The notes below the pieces were generated by a model. It was not told the origin of the DNA, did no database searches, and worked only from the letters and a program-made list of their open reading frames with translations. The position numbers were made by a program, and so were the translations under genes. DNA of 64,000 bases from Epiperipatus broadwayi (lineage: Eukaryota; Onychophora; Udeonychophora; Euonychophora; Peripatidae), in contig JAQFVV010006245.1 of NCBI GenBank assembly GCA_028023455.1, positions 6,257,276 through 6,321,275 of the forward strand. Direction: 5' to 3'. Positions 22,067 through 33,645 of the stretch are shown here, piece by piece (position 1 is the first letter of the stretch; every line of letters begins with the position of its first letter).

Positions 22067-23319
22067 ATGAAGATAATGACAACCACAGCAGAAAAAACAG
22101 TGGAATCTCACCTCCAGAATTTAGCGTATTGGCAGTCCCAGGATGCTCAATATAAGAAAATAATTAACATTATTACATCTAAGATGGCAGCCAGTAGGCA
22201 CTATAATCAATACAGAATCACAGATGGGATCCTTCAGATTAATACCAAAAGCCCTCACAATCCATGGAAAGTCATAATACCTCACAAATTGAGACACCAA
22301 ATTATTACCCACATCCATCAGTCGGTGGGACATTATGGTCCTCGGAAAGTAGAAGAAGCAATAAAACGTCAATTTTATTGGCCAGGGATGTACTCACAGA
22401 TCCTACGTGTGTTGAAAACCTGTGAGATTTGTGCTCGGAGCAAGGCACCAAATCGATCGTATGCAGGAGAGCCACAACCGATCCTCGCATCTAAACCAAA
22501 TGAGCTGCTAGCTGTAGATCATTATGGCCCATTACCGATGTTTCGACGATTCCAATATCTATTTGTCACGTATGATGTGTTTTCAAAGTACGTGAAAGCA
22601 TACCCAGTAAGGACAGCAAACGCTAGAGGAGCAATAAAGGCACTTGGGAAAAACAGTTGCCAGAAGTTGGAAAACCCCAGATAGTGATATCTGATCATGG
22701 CACAGCATTTACCTCCAAAGAATGGAAGACATGGATGGCTAAACAAGGAATTCATCATAGGCTAACTTCCATTAGAAATCCGCAGGCTAACCCTTGTGAA
22801 AGAGTCATGCGAGAAATAGGGCGACTCTTTAGGACATATATACCAACCAACCATCGGGACTGGGTAAATAAAACCGAAAAGGTGGTACAGTATATTAACA
22901 ACACAATGAATGAGTCGACAGGATTTACTCCAACTCGCCTGCATTATGGGAAAGAATGTCCTCAGTTATTTAAAACCAAAATGCCGATGGAAGAGGAGAA
23001 GATAGATAAACTACAAGATCAAAAGATAGCATATGAACGATTAAAACGGGCTGCGCTGCACCGGAAAAATAAAAAACGAAACCAGCAATATCAATTCAGG
23101 CAAGGGGAGCAAGTATGGCTGAGAGACCCTAGGCCAAGTAATACATTGCGGAAAGAATTCAAAAAGTTTTTCCCAATATATCAAGGGCCATACACATTGA
23201 AAAAGGAATGCGGGAGAAATGCGTTCCTTTTGGAAGATAATAACGGCATAAAAGGAGTATACAATGCCAGAAACTTAAAACCTTGCATACCACCGGACCC
23301 CGGAAAATATGCAAATTAA
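22067..23319 (+). pseudogene. Integrase of the Ty3/Gypsy element, one frameshift
   Basis: Integrase inserts the DNA copy into the genome. The N-terminal zinc finger has HIHQSVGHYGPRK and CEICARSK (HHCC). The core has D in LLAVDHYGPLP, D in IVISDHGTAF and E in NPCERVMREIGR, so the D,D-35-E set is complete, although spread over two frames. The frame changes near 22644, where one T seems to be missing before GGGAAAAAC. The C-terminal part (EQVWLRDPRPSN...FFPIYQGPYTLKK) fits the SH3-like domain, and the end at 23317-23319 is natural. It is therefore one base from intact. Confidence 0.92.
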
Positions 23320-24845
23320 AAACATAAATATAGCTAGTCAGACTAAAACAACACGGACTTAATTTAAAACATAGGAGAGTGAATGATGGATAAACCGTTT
23401 TATAGTAACATATAGAAAGATTATTAGTAGTAGCAAATTAAACATTACAGTGAACAAAGAGTAGGCTTGAACTCACCTGGTACAAATTCTTACCTCTGAC
23501 CTGAAGCAACAGCATTTTTTTTTTTAACATTTTTTTTTTTGCTCACTAACTATTGGGAAATGAAGCAATGGATCTGAAGTCCGATCCATGCTTCACATCT
23601 TCCTATAAACTTAATTAGTATTGTAGACCTAAATTAAGTTTATAGTTCAATATCAGCAGGGTTTTGCATTAGAGTTAAAAATAATTATGCTTATTAAATG
23701 TGTATTACAGTTAAATATTTTATTTTAAATAAATTTCATTCTATTGATAAAAATTGCTTAACCTATTAGTCAAACATATATATACATCTAGCGTATATAT
23801 ATGAGTTAATGCAAAATTCTGCTGAAATAAGATGCTTATTCTATTGTAAAATAATAATATATTGTTGTTCAAATTTTATTAAAATATTTAGTATGATTTG
23901 ATTTTGAGATAAGCCCACCAACATTTCTGAAAGAATGTATATTTTAATTAGTGAGCCGTTCAAGTCTAATTAAAGATGGCATTTTCTTTCTTGCTTTTTA
24001 ATTAATAGAATTCCAACTTTAAAGTAAGAAAGTTAGAGTAAAAAATTGAAGTTATTTTTAGAACGTGTTGTTTTGAAACAAAGCAGCAAGGGGGGGCTTA
24101 TCAAGATCTCAGATCATACAAACAATGGAAGGTAGCTGGCAGAGAAAGTATAAATAGTAGGGAGAACAAAAGAGATAATTAGTCAGACTTTTCTTTTTGA
24201 AGGAGTCATTTGATTCTGATTTTGCTTGTGAAGGCGATTTATTAAGATTTTTCTTGCTGTTTTATTTCCAAGTTTTCTGGAAAGTGCATTCAGATTTCTC
24301 TTGGGAGAAATCCGTCAGATTTTGCTTCACATTTAGCTTGTGCTTCAAAAAAAGTTATACAGCTGTCATTTTCAAACAATGGAGAAGTTGGAACCTGCTC
24401 CAGTTAAAACCAACCGTATTTTGAGGAAAATGGATATGCTTGGCTAGGCAAATCATAGCTTTGCCTATCGCCGAGGTTCCTAAATACCATCCAAAATGCC
24501 TTAACATCCAATCAATAACCATATGAACTCTATGCCGTGTCTGGAGAACTTTTCATGGAAGCCATACTTCATATTTTCATTGTCCGGACAAACACCTATC
24601 GTCGGATCGGATCAAGCCACGGACGCCGTAGGGAACATCACGGAAAAAGGACGGTATCGTATCTCCTATATTAAACTATCTCGTATGCTACTTTTGATTC
24701 ATATTGTTTTATTGTTGTATTGAAATATATGTCTTTGCTATGTAAACCTTTTATGAATTAACCTTTTAAATATATTTTGGGATCATCTAGCTATATGTAA
24801 CCTTTTTACCTTCGCTATTCTTCCTTACTAACCATTGTAAATATT
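23320..24845 (+). repeat. Probable 3' untranslated region and LTR of the Ty3/Gypsy element
   Basis: No gene is recognised. TATAAATAG at about 24149 is followed 30-50 bases later by a T-rich AGTCAGACTTTTC stretch, as in an LTR promoter and R region. Two fold-back sequences lie at 23562-23594 (GAAGCAATGGATC/GATCCATGCTTC, one bulge) and 23603-23645 (perfect 14-bp arms CTATAAACTTAATT). A purine-rich GCAAGGGGGGG at 24085 is a possible polypurine tract. A second LTR copy upstream of gag was not found, so this assignment is weak. Confidence 0.35.
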
Positions 24846-25612
24846 TAGTATTTCGTTGCGGTTAAATTTAATAGTTAACTTTTTGTCATTTGAAATCTCT
24901 TTCCAATTTTATTTATGTTGTTAATTAAATCCAAGTCAGTTCTTTTGTGTGCCAACTTGATCTCTTTGATAACACCTCTTTTTGTTCGCACATTTGCTTA
25001 TCACGTATATTTGATTTAGCTATATACGTTCTAAATGAATTTCAAACCACGGTTGTTAGTTTCAAGCGCATAAGAAATGCTTATGAGAAAGGTTTTTATT
25101 ATCTATCGGTACTTTATCGAGAAGATCGAGTTGGAATTTTTTTAATAAAATTGGGGAAAAGAATTTGACCGCAAACCTATTAACTTGTTTTCTTTTTTTT
25201 ATTGTCTAATTAGTTTGTTGCAGTAATTTAGGGGAATAGCGGAGGCCCATTAAAGCCTTATTCATATTTTAAAGCCATTAATTAAACATTATTTAATTAT
25301 CAAAACTTGAGTTTCTTAGTTAAATTAAATGCTTTATTTTTACTTTTCAATGATCCAAGGCACGCAAATACGCAAACACCAACACATCTTTTTATGTACT
25401 TTACACATTTAGCTTTTAGCTCTTTAGGATTTCCCGGGTCCATGTCTCTCTACCGCTGTTGCTAAGCGTGGCAGGTTGGAAAATAACTTATGCATGAAAA
25501 TCAGTACGGTGTTGTTTGTTTGTGACAGGTCTCGAGAACAGGCGAATAGGGCAGAGGTCATATGTATTCTTGATTTATATCGCTCGCATATGGTTGGCCT
25601 TGAGGTACTTTC
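24846..25612. repeat. 0.75 kb direct repeat, right copy
   Basis: This is the second copy of 15541-16293, in the same orientation, about 9.3 kb downstream and diverged mainly by small indels. It is followed within about 120 bases by a family-1 LTR copy. The two may belong to one larger composite repeat, but the equivalent DNA before position 1 is outside the window. Confidence 0.85.
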
Positions 25613-25732
25613 CTATTTTAACAATAGATTTTGTTAAAGTTGTGAGTTGGCCAATTACAAGTTTTGATTTTTAACTCATTTGGCCAATTATATAATCATC
25701 GTTCAAAGGGTTAAAATTTAAATGTTAGACAT

Positions 25733-27756
25733 AAATATTGAAAATCTTAAACTCGTATATATATAAAATCGCACAGTTGAAAAATTATTAAAATAAAACT
25801 TTATTAAAAAAAAGTATTTTAAAACTAAATCTTAAAAAGATTTAGAGATAAAAATATATCTTTAATTTTGGAAAACACATTAAGTAATCAGAAAATGGAA
25901 ATGATTATTTTAATTAGTAAACTAGCCTTGGGCATTTATATGTATAAACAGCGGTCAGATAACAGAGAAAAATAATGGAATCGGACCTCAGCGAAAGGAC
26001 TATCACATCGATGACGTAATGTCAATTCAATCCACAAAAGTAATATAAAAGGACAAGTTTGAAAATTATTGATTGATTTATTATTGAGAGATGTGACAGA
26101 TATGTGTTAGTGCGGAGGTGAAGGAGAAGGGATTGAAAAGACGCACTCTTCAATCCCTTCAGTTCTGCTAAGAAAGAAGGAGAAATGAACTATCATTTTC
26201 TACATTGAGGACCAGTTAAAGCAAAAACCTCCGGATGGATAAATAAATCGGCCAACAGAATACCAATCTTAGGACGGTGTGGGAATTCATGTTCATGGCA
26301 AGCAACAGATAAAATTGGACGTTTTAAAAAATCGTAAAAACTTTATTCATTTGAACAATAAGAACTCTAAATTTTAAAACTTTTTGGTAAATACTGCAAT
26401 AGAATCCTATCTGACCAAACTAAAATATTTATTAATTAGTTATAATTTTATTTGATGTGTTTCTTTTGTAAAATCATTTCCATTTATTTATTTATTTTTT
26501 GTTCTTTAAGTTTTATCATGATTTTTGTTTTTCATTAAATTAATTATATAAATGTTAAACTTAAGTCGGGCGTGAATGGCTGTATAGATTTGTAAAGTTA
26601 TATTAGGGGAGGGTAATCTTAGGTTATTTGTGTCGTAGTTGAATTGGGTCAATGGATGGGATATTTTGGTGATTAGTAGATGTAATATCAGATTCGCTAT
26701 GGGCAGAATCGTTTCATACACCGCACTCACCCGTTTGCCTATGGAAGAAATTATAAGACGGAGAACGCAGTTCCTTTCTATGGAGTTTTTTTTTTATTGC
26801 TCTTCTTGTCAGATAAATGTAATATTCCTATTTGACAAGAGGCAATTTCTTCTCTTAACTTTTTGGTGCTGCCGTATTTCGTATTACATTGAATGCATTG
26901 ATATATCAGATAAATTGACCCAGTTTTGGCTGCGAACCTTTAGCCTAAGGTTAAATAGGGATAGAATGTTTTATTTTCAAATGCAAATCTATGTAGTCTA
27001 TTCATACTTGACACTAAATAAAAATGCATTAAATTTAAGTTCTTTATAGACGCTTGCATGGTTTGGTTATCGGTTAAGTATGTTTTGGGTTTTCATATTT
27101 GATCAAAATATAGACATTCGATAAATAATGATACCTTACGGTGAGTATCTAAAATGTATTTATTCGGATGTCTTTTAAGTTATTGGTGACAATGCAAGTA
27201 TCTTATGGTGAATACTATTGGGTTACTTATACATTTCCCTCTGCAATTGTCAGTATCAATGATTTTATATTTTGACCGTTTATGTTTATTTTGAAATGTT
27301 TTTAACCGTTGTAATCTATGTAACCGATCTATACTCAACATTATTAAAACAAATTTTTATAATTCCATCTGTGCGATCTTAATTAAAATGTAAACTTATA
27401 ATATAATAGAAATTAAAATCTAAAGTAAAGTTAAAAATAATGTTAAATGTTAAAATGTAAACTGATACTAAAACAATTTCCAATCTTATATATATGTGCA
27501 TAAATAAATGTTCGTATGCTAATTACTGGCAGTGGCTTATTTTATTCTTTTTTTATATACTCTTAGATTATATTATTTAATCTCTGCTATTCCACTGAGC
27601 TAGTGACATGGGCTAGCGACCGGAACCAAAATATTTAAAAAAAAAATTTTTTTTTTGACTTACGTATCTGCCTACTTTATAAATTTTTCTAGGTTCAAAT
27701 ACCTAAATGGCCCCAGTAGTGCAGTTTACGTAAGTCTATTTCTCCGGATCGTTATA
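25733..27756 (+). repeat. Family-1 LTR, solo or orphan copy
   Basis: It matches the reverse complement of 3289-5420 over about 2 kb at high similarity, including the hairpin at 26126-26160. It ends GGATCGTTATA at 27756, the counterpart of the GTTACA terminus. No PBS-like TGGCGCCC follows, so it is either a 3' LTR or a solo LTR. The reading frame at 26639-27049 is LTR DNA with no known domain and is not called. Confidence 0.8.
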
Positions 27757-28396
27757 ATATATATTCTAATCTGTGGTCATGCCTATTCTCTTTTATATTA
27801 TTTTTATTTTATTGATATTTTATATGCCATAATTCAAAATGGAGATTAATATTAGTAATTTTAGAGATGATTAGAAGCTCTACTGTAATTGATTTATGTT
27901 GCTTTTTAGCAAGCATAAATTTCCATAATGAAACCTGTTCTTATATATATATATATTTGGTTAAGCTAGCTTATCATTAAGGTTTGCATGTTAATGAATT
28001 ATGTATAGTGAACTAATCGCAAGAATATTATAAAAGCGTATCATTAATAATCAATTAAGCCACAAATATACTCTACTCCTCCTTAGTTGTTATATAACTA
28101 TCCAGATTTAGTCTTTAAACTAATTATTTTAATGAAATCCTTCTTAGCATGTTTTAAGTATGCTAATTAGTGAACTAGAATAAGGTAGTTTCGCAGAATG
28201 AAACTATAGTATTTTGTGCACTAGTCTTATTTTTAATATTAATATTATTTTAGTAAGCATTACGAATGTGTTCTTATAAAGCATAACCATGCAATATGCC
28301 TTGCTGTAGTTCTTTTTAAATGGGCTTATGGTGAAATGCCATTCCACTATTTTAGTTTGGACATCCTCCTTAGGACTGGAACACGGGAGTCCAGAG
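27757..28396. other. Spacer, nothing recognised
   Basis: AT-rich DNA with no reading frame, RNA or repeat I can name. Confidence 0.5.
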
Positions 28397-28432
28397 ACAA
28401 ATTGTTACTGTGCTATTTAGCGCATGTCAGCC

Positions 28433-29901
28433 ACTTGATGGCATTGATGCTATGCAAAAACACAAAAATATAACGTTACCGGGCTGCCACCATAAATATT
28501 ATTTTTTAATATCTTTATATATTAATGTATGTTAACATATTTATACAATATCAACAAGTTTGTTTATTTGTTATTTAGTCGATGATGTGGAATATATGTA
28601 TATAAATGAGAAATTGGATGATAGAAATTAAAATAAGTTCAAAACAATTTTTTCTTCAAATGTTACTCTCACCCTGTTATGTAAGGTGGAACTCATTTGT
28701 AAATAAATTAGACAAGTTATATTTATTATATATGTATACTTAATCAAACCAGATATGTATTAATTAATTATGCATTAGAAGGCCAATAGTTACATACTCG
28801 TCTGCTAATTTAACCTTTGGAATAGAGATACCGTGCAGTCGTCTTTTTCATAGATTTAGATATTCAATAAGAATTAGATCTATGTCCATAAATAGTTCAA
28901 CACTGATAGTTATTAATTATTCATGCTAAGAATAAAATGCCAGTATAATACCCGCATGAAAATTAATTAAATGTCTTTAGGAAAAAGGATTTTTTTATTC
29001 ATTTCATAATGGATTGTTTTTTTTTTTTGTAGCATAGTAACATATGAGATGGTGTATCTATATATTAATGTTAATAAAGTTGTTTTGACTGTATTTGCAA
29101 TACTGTATAGTACTTGGTATCATGTGTCTATGCTCTTTTATTGCTTTCCGAAATACTTCATTGGCCAATCCTTAAATAATGATGCACGGAGTGAACTCCT
29201 CCTAAATGGGCAAACCAAAGAAATTAATATAAGCTACCAAAGCATGTTTCATTCCTGAATCTGGCTCACACTTAGGCTTTCAAAATGACATTCTGTAGCC
29301 ATCGAAGCATGTTTTCTTTCGAAGAGAACACTTTCACTGACAGAAATGGGACTTGCAGTTTGGACATCTCCAGTCTCACCTTTTTGCCACACATACAGCT
29401 GATGCATGCAGGAGTATGTTGTTGTCCTCTAAAAAATGCGACCACACCAGCTTCTGTGGATGGCAGTTGGCACAATTTGAACAGCTCGCTTTTGTAGTCA
29501 GCCATTTTATTTGTTGCAGACATGTTCTTGCACAAACATGAGCTGGCCAAAATCTTGCTTGGACATACCCTTTCCGAATTTTTTGAAGGCTCCACCTTGA
29601 GTAAGGAAACATGCCGAAAGGTTTACAATTGAAAGGAGGTAATAGTAGGTCAGATGACTTGTAAGCTAATTACTTTGACATGAATATTTGAAGAGTTGTG
29701 GCGGGCTGAAGTCCATACATCCTCAGACAATACTGTAGTGAACTTTGAACTGGGAGCACTGGAATAAAGTGCGATGAAGTAGCAGGCCGGCTGCCACAAA
29801 CGGTATGCAAAACGGCCTCTTTCTGTGCTTTCACATAGAAATAAGGCTGGCGGCTACGTAAACGTCATATGCATTTTTGCATATAAATAATGCCATCAAG
29901 T
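28433..29901 (-). mobile_element. Merlin/ISXO2-like DNA transposon remnant, copy 1
   Basis: Imperfect terminal inverted repeats lie at 28433-28463 and 29871-29901. Both begin ACTTGATGGCATT and continue into TATGCAAAAA in the inward direction. Between them, on the minus strand, is an N-terminal transposase fragment. The next element (30224-32733) has a similar subterminal word (CTTGATGATGCTGTTTCTCTGCAAA), which ties both to one family. Further outward similarity (ACAAATTGTTACTGTGC/ACAAATTTGTTGGTACTG) suggests true ends near 28400 and 29925. Confidence 0.6.
29272..29595 (-). pseudogene. N-terminal fragment of a Merlin/ISXO2-like transposase
   Basis: The open stretch contains ELFKLCQLPSTEAGVVAFF and, a few residues on, a CX2CG-type finger (SCMCGKKVRL). 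The same layout (F-K-x-x-Q-L, T-E-A, F-x-x, then a Cys finger) begins the better-recognised transposase at 30694. ISXO2/IS1595 and Merlin transposases start with such a finger before the DDE core. A likely native start is the ATG in MADYKSELF at 29499-29501. The core would lie at about 28450-29270, where I saw only doubtful scraps (SLY then FLWFAH). The assignment rests on comparison within the window and family knowledge. Confidence 0.5.
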
Positions 29902-30224
29902 GCTAATAAACAGTACCAACAAATTTGTAAAGCTGCTCCGATCTCCCAAACTAAGTTTCACTTTATGATAGCAAGTCATACAGTCCAAGGGAACCGAGTA
30001 CTTGGTACTAAATCCCATAACTAATTACACATTCATTCTGCAACTCTTATTTAGTAATTTAGCGCCATAGTGTCTGAAGCTCCACTACAACCACATGTTC
30101 GTACCTCCATATATTATATAGTTCAGTAGTGATCTGAACACCAGATCTAGTTTATTTAAAAATCTGCGTAGGAAGCACATTTATTGCTCATGTATTTTTA
30201 GTAAGGATAAATGCTATTTTTTGG

Positions 30225-30242
30225 TTACACTGGACAAGCTGC
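30225..30242 (+). repeat. Left terminal inverted repeat of Merlin-like copy 2
   Basis: TTACACTGGACAAGCTGC is the exact reverse complement of 32642-32659. The same left end also pairs imperfectly over ~43 bases with 32691-32733. Confidence 0.8.
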
Positions 30243-30693
30243 TTGATGATGCTGTTTCTCTGCAAATCAGCAGAATTATAACATATACGAGGTGTCAACC
30301 ACAGCTGCCAGTTAAGGCCTCTTGATGGCAACTTTAGGCGGAATAAAACCAAAGATTTACAGTTTTTCCCGCCTTAGACAGCATGGCTTCTATGAGAAAG
30401 CACAGAAAATTCCCGCTCCCCCCTTGTGTTGCAACTATTTATGCAAATTGTGAGAGTTTATATATCGCTATCATGTGATATGATGGCTGGTTGATTTAAA
30501 ATGTCCAGAATGTGTATTTTTTATAAGTTGTAAACATCCTAATTTGTGTACTGATACCTACTGAAAATTATCATGACGTGAGGTTGTTTTGCAGAGCTAT
30601 AAACCCCAGACCAACCTCAAAGGTGCACACATGAGTAAGCTTTGCAAGAGCTCACTCACAACATTGCATTCGTTGTGAGAACAAAGAAACAAA

Positions 30694-31530
30694 ATGCCTG
30701 ACGCGCAAAATTTTAAATTCTGGCAATTGCTTGTCACTGAGGCTGACGCTGTGTGGTTTCTGCAGGCCAGCAACATACTGCTACCTTAAAGCAATGTGTT
30801 TGTGGCAGAGATGACATTGCATCAATTATCAAGCTTCTGCTGCCCCGTTAGATTCTCCAGATGAAGATGCTCTATTCATCAGCAGACATGGTATAACAGC
30901 TCGCATCTGCTATATTATTGGAGCCATGATGAGCTTACTCTCGTACATGGGCATACAGATCTTGATCCGTCATGAAGCGTTATTGTCAAGTGGACTATTG
31001 GCCTAAGGGAGATATGCCGCAAGAGCCTGGAGACATGACAATACCCTAAAATCGGTGGTGCTGGTCTGATAGTGGAGGTGGATGAGACTATGTTCACCTG
31101 AAGAAAGAACCACCAGAGCAAGATGCTGCCACAACAATGGATATTCAGAGTGTGTGCCGGGAAACTGGACAATTCTTTGTGGCAGCCATCCCCTCTCGAT
31201 CAGCAGCTTGACTTCTGCAAGCCCTATGCATCCATGGTGAAGCTGAATCTGTTGTGTACTCAGACTTTTGAAAGGAATCTAAGATGTCAGATCTGGAAGC
31301 TGCCGGATATACACATGATAGTAAACCACCACTATAACTTTCTGGATTCTATCACAAGCGCACATACACATAACATTGACTGTCTTTGGGAAATGCTGAA
31401 TGGCATCATAAAAAACATCGTGGCACAGTCCGCCAATGCCTCCCCGACTACATGGCCAAATTTATGTTACAGCAAGTCCACAAAGTGAAGGACTTGTTCA
31501 GGGCTATACTTGCAAGGTATTCATCATAAA
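30694..31530 (+). pseudogene. Merlin/ISXO2-like (IS1595-type) DDE transposase, degenerate
   Basis: The likely start is ATG 30694 (MPDAQNFKFWQLLVTEADAV), followed by a stop and frame changes. The core is recognisable in pieces: SHLLYYWSHDEL near 30900, KIGGAGLIVEVDETMF at about 31048-31095 with the first catalytic Asp at 31081, KMLPQQWIF at 31120, then in another frame VCRETGQFFVAAIPSRSA. The second Asp is in VVYSDF at 31263. A third frame carries VNHHYNFLDSITSAHTHNID followed by CLWEM (31325-31400), where families usually have Glu but this copy has Asp at 31378. At least three stops and several shifts show it is dead. The family moves DNA by cut and paste. Confidence 0.82.
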
Positions 31531-31959
31531 CACAAGTTACAGTCTCATTTAATTTGATATTGTTTTTTGCTATAAACCCATAACCTAAAGAAATCACTTG
31601 TCTTTTCCCTTCATTTGTTTGCATATCAATTTTCGATTAAATGTCTGTTTATTAGTTGTTTTAATTCTTATTTGTTGTGCATGTTTGTGTGTGTATAAAA
31701 AGCTGGATTAACTTTAAAACCTATGGAATGTAATATGTACAATTTCTGAACAAATTTTTGAAATGCCATATTTCAAACAATAAATAAAATATAGTACATG
31801 TTAGGCTTCGGTTTTAACTTCATTAAATCACAAACTAAATATAAAAATAATGTTTTCATTTTACTTTCTTTCATCCCAAAACAAAAAAAAAATAACAAAG
31901 TAAGAAAGCAGAAAGGAAATACCCCCCTTTTCAATGAAACTAGAAAGTGTAATGGTTTA

Positions 31960-32640
31960 ATTTCTTTCTCTTTTTCATTTCTTAAATTTAAAAAAAAAAA
32001 ACTAAAAATAACGTCAATTTCTTTCTCTTTTTCATTTCTTAAATTAAAAAACAACAACTAAAAATAACGTCAAATAAAAACCAAATGAAAAAGACAATCA
32101 AAGGAAGTGTATTAATGTTTTGAATTGCATTAAATGTTATGTTTTTTGTTTTGTTTTTTTTTTTAAAAAAGACTAAATGTACGAAATCCAAAAATGTGAA
32201 AAAAAAAAAGAGTAAGGAAACTTAGGTTTTTAAATAATAATTTATGTTTGTAGAAACAGCATCATTCCCCCGCCCCTCCCAAAAAAAACAAGAAAGCATA
32301 ATGGTTGAATTTCTTTCTCATTTTCATTTCATAAATTAAAAAAACTAAAAATAACATCAAATAAAAAACAAATGAAAAAGTCAATCAAAGGAGGTGTGCT
32401 AATGTTTTTAATTATATTAAATGTTATGTTTTTTCCAAAAAAAAAAAAAAAAAATAATGCACAAAATCAAAAAATGTGAGAAAAAAAAATGAGTAAAGAA
32501 ACCTAGGTTTGTAAATAATTTATATTTGCAAAAAAAGAACAAATGCATGAAATCCAAAAATCTGAAAAAAAAAAAAGGAGTAAAGAAACGCAGGTTTGTA
32601 AATAATAATTTATATTTGTAGACTGCATAAAATCCAAAAA
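31960..32640. repeat. A-rich tandem repeat in the 3' part of Merlin-like copy 2
   Basis: A ~57 bp duplication (TTTCTTTCTCTTTTTCATTTCTTAAATT then AACTAAAAATAACGTCAA) is followed by units of roughly 280-300 bases, each with AAATGAAAAAG.CAATCAAAGGA, ATTAAATGTTATGTTTTTT and GAGTAA.GAAAC..AGGTTT. The third unit is partial. Coding potential here is spurious. Confidence 0.7.
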
Positions 32641-32690
32641 TGCAGCTTGTCCAGTGTAATGAACCATCTAGAACATTATATTTGTCTTTG

Positions 32691-32733
32691 TTTACATAGA
32701 AACAGCGCCATCAATTGGCTTGTCAAATGTAAC
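32691..32733 (-). repeat. Right terminal inverted repeat of Merlin-like copy 2
   Basis: Read leftward it begins GTTACATTTGACAAGC and continues ATTGATGGCGCTGTTTCT, matching the left end from 30224 at about 33 of 43 positions. Just inside, 32642-32659 is an exact partner of the left TIR. GCTTGTC...ATTATATTTGTC occurs twice (32645 and 32718), so the terminal ~70 bases are duplicated. Confidence 0.65.
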
Positions 32734-33119
32734 GAAAAAGTACTGAATAAATTATATTTGTCATTCTTGTAAGTTTTAACTCCTATAGCTAACCTAGAAT
32801 ATATGGCATAGCATATTCAGGCATGATTATAAACCGCAGATATTAAACTGTAATAAACGCTAAAGTTAAGCTAGTAAAAGTGCATCATAAAGATGAGACC
32901 TATGCAATTAACTCAGCTCATCATTGTAAGACCTCTGTGAGTGCAAAATCCCAAAAACACTTCTGTTTTTGGTACTAATAACTTTTATTTTAATAATTAA
33001 AGATATTAAATTTGTAATAACGTTTTAGTGTGTTATTCACAGTCCATCCCATATCTTATCCAAATCTATTCTATTTTAGTATTAAGTATTAATATATGCA
33101 TTATCTCAGTAAGCCATTG

Positions 33120-33645
33120 CTAATAATATTAAAACACACTGATCATCATGAAAGCTCTGGCTACGTAGTACCATTAATGTACTGGCCAACTATAAACTTA
33201 AATCCTGAAAAATATTAAATGACAAAATGTAGTGCATGAGCTATTGCTCTATGATAAACAATAGAAAATCATAAAATGGGTTAGAGCAAATAGCCGACAG
33301 ACCACACCTCAGAGTTGAATGAAACATTGCATCCTCAAGCCAATGACAAAAATCCTCTATCCATTAACAAAACTGAAAATATAGCTAAAAAAACTTCAAC
33401 AATCAAACATTCAATCCAATCTCCAAAATCATAAAACATGAACTCTTTAAATATACATGAAAACAACTATTTTATAATTTAAAATCATCAATACCCTTGT
33501 CATATATTTCACAGTAATCTTTAAATTCGGCATAAAATGCATACTTTTTTCTTTCTCAGTTGCGATTGAGATCAATTTGAGAACTAATTTTGTAGAGATG
33601 ATCACCATTATATAATCATTATCAGTCATCAAGTGGGTAGCCATT
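33120..33645 (-). repeat. Family-2 LTR scrap plus leader-like DNA
   Basis: 33120-33240 matches 34140-34260, which is inside the family-2 repeat (GTACTGGCCAACTATAAAC). 33241-33625 matches 42731-43100 and lies just outside a family-2 terminus in both places, as an internal leader would. The 18 bases at 33626-33643 read TGGCTACCCACTTGATGA on the minus strand and sit two bases from the terminus TATAACGAG. The position suits a primer binding site, but the match to a tRNA is poor (11 of 18 to tRNA-Lys). Confidence 0.45.

Larger units (their letters stand above)
19070..24845 (+). mobile_element. Ty3/Gypsy-like LTR retrotransposon, lightly damaged
   Basis: Gag, protease, reverse transcriptase, RNase H and integrase follow one another on the plus strand in the Ty3/Gypsy order (integrase last). 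The coding part spans 19070-23319. A probable 3' untranslated/LTR region follows to about 24845, but no matching 5' LTR was found upstream, so the true limits are unknown. Most interruptions are single-base frame changes. No envelope-like gene is seen after integrase. Confidence 0.85.
30224..32733 (+). mobile_element. Merlin/ISXO2-like DNA transposon, copy 2
   Basis: Starting at 30224, GTTACACTGGACAAGCTGC and the following bases pair with 32733-32691 read leftward: about 33 of 43 positions agree, including a run of eight in GCTGTTTCT. A second, shorter but perfect 18-bp partner (GCAGCTTGTCCAGTGTAA) lies at 32642-32659, so the right end looks duplicated. A broken ISXO2-type transposase lies inside. 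No clear 8-9 bp target duplication was found. The 3' third is A-rich tandem repeats. Confidence 0.75.

Noticed and set aside
24197-24424. 75-residue frame after the Gypsy integrase as an envelope gene
   Set aside because: It is too short, with no signal peptide-TM-cleavage layout; it fits LTR/untranslated DNA better.
15541-25612. Calling the 0.75 kb repeats the LTRs of the Gypsy element
   Set aside because: The ends lack TG/CA, no PBS follows the left copy and no polypurine tract precedes the right copy.
26639-27049. 136-residue frame
   Set aside because: It lies in the family-1 LTR and the matching frame in the other copies (for example 4305-4529) is truncated; no domain is seen.
31798-32061. 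Lys/Phe-rich frames on both strands
   Set aside because: They arise from A- and T-rich tandem repeats in the tail of the Merlin-like element.
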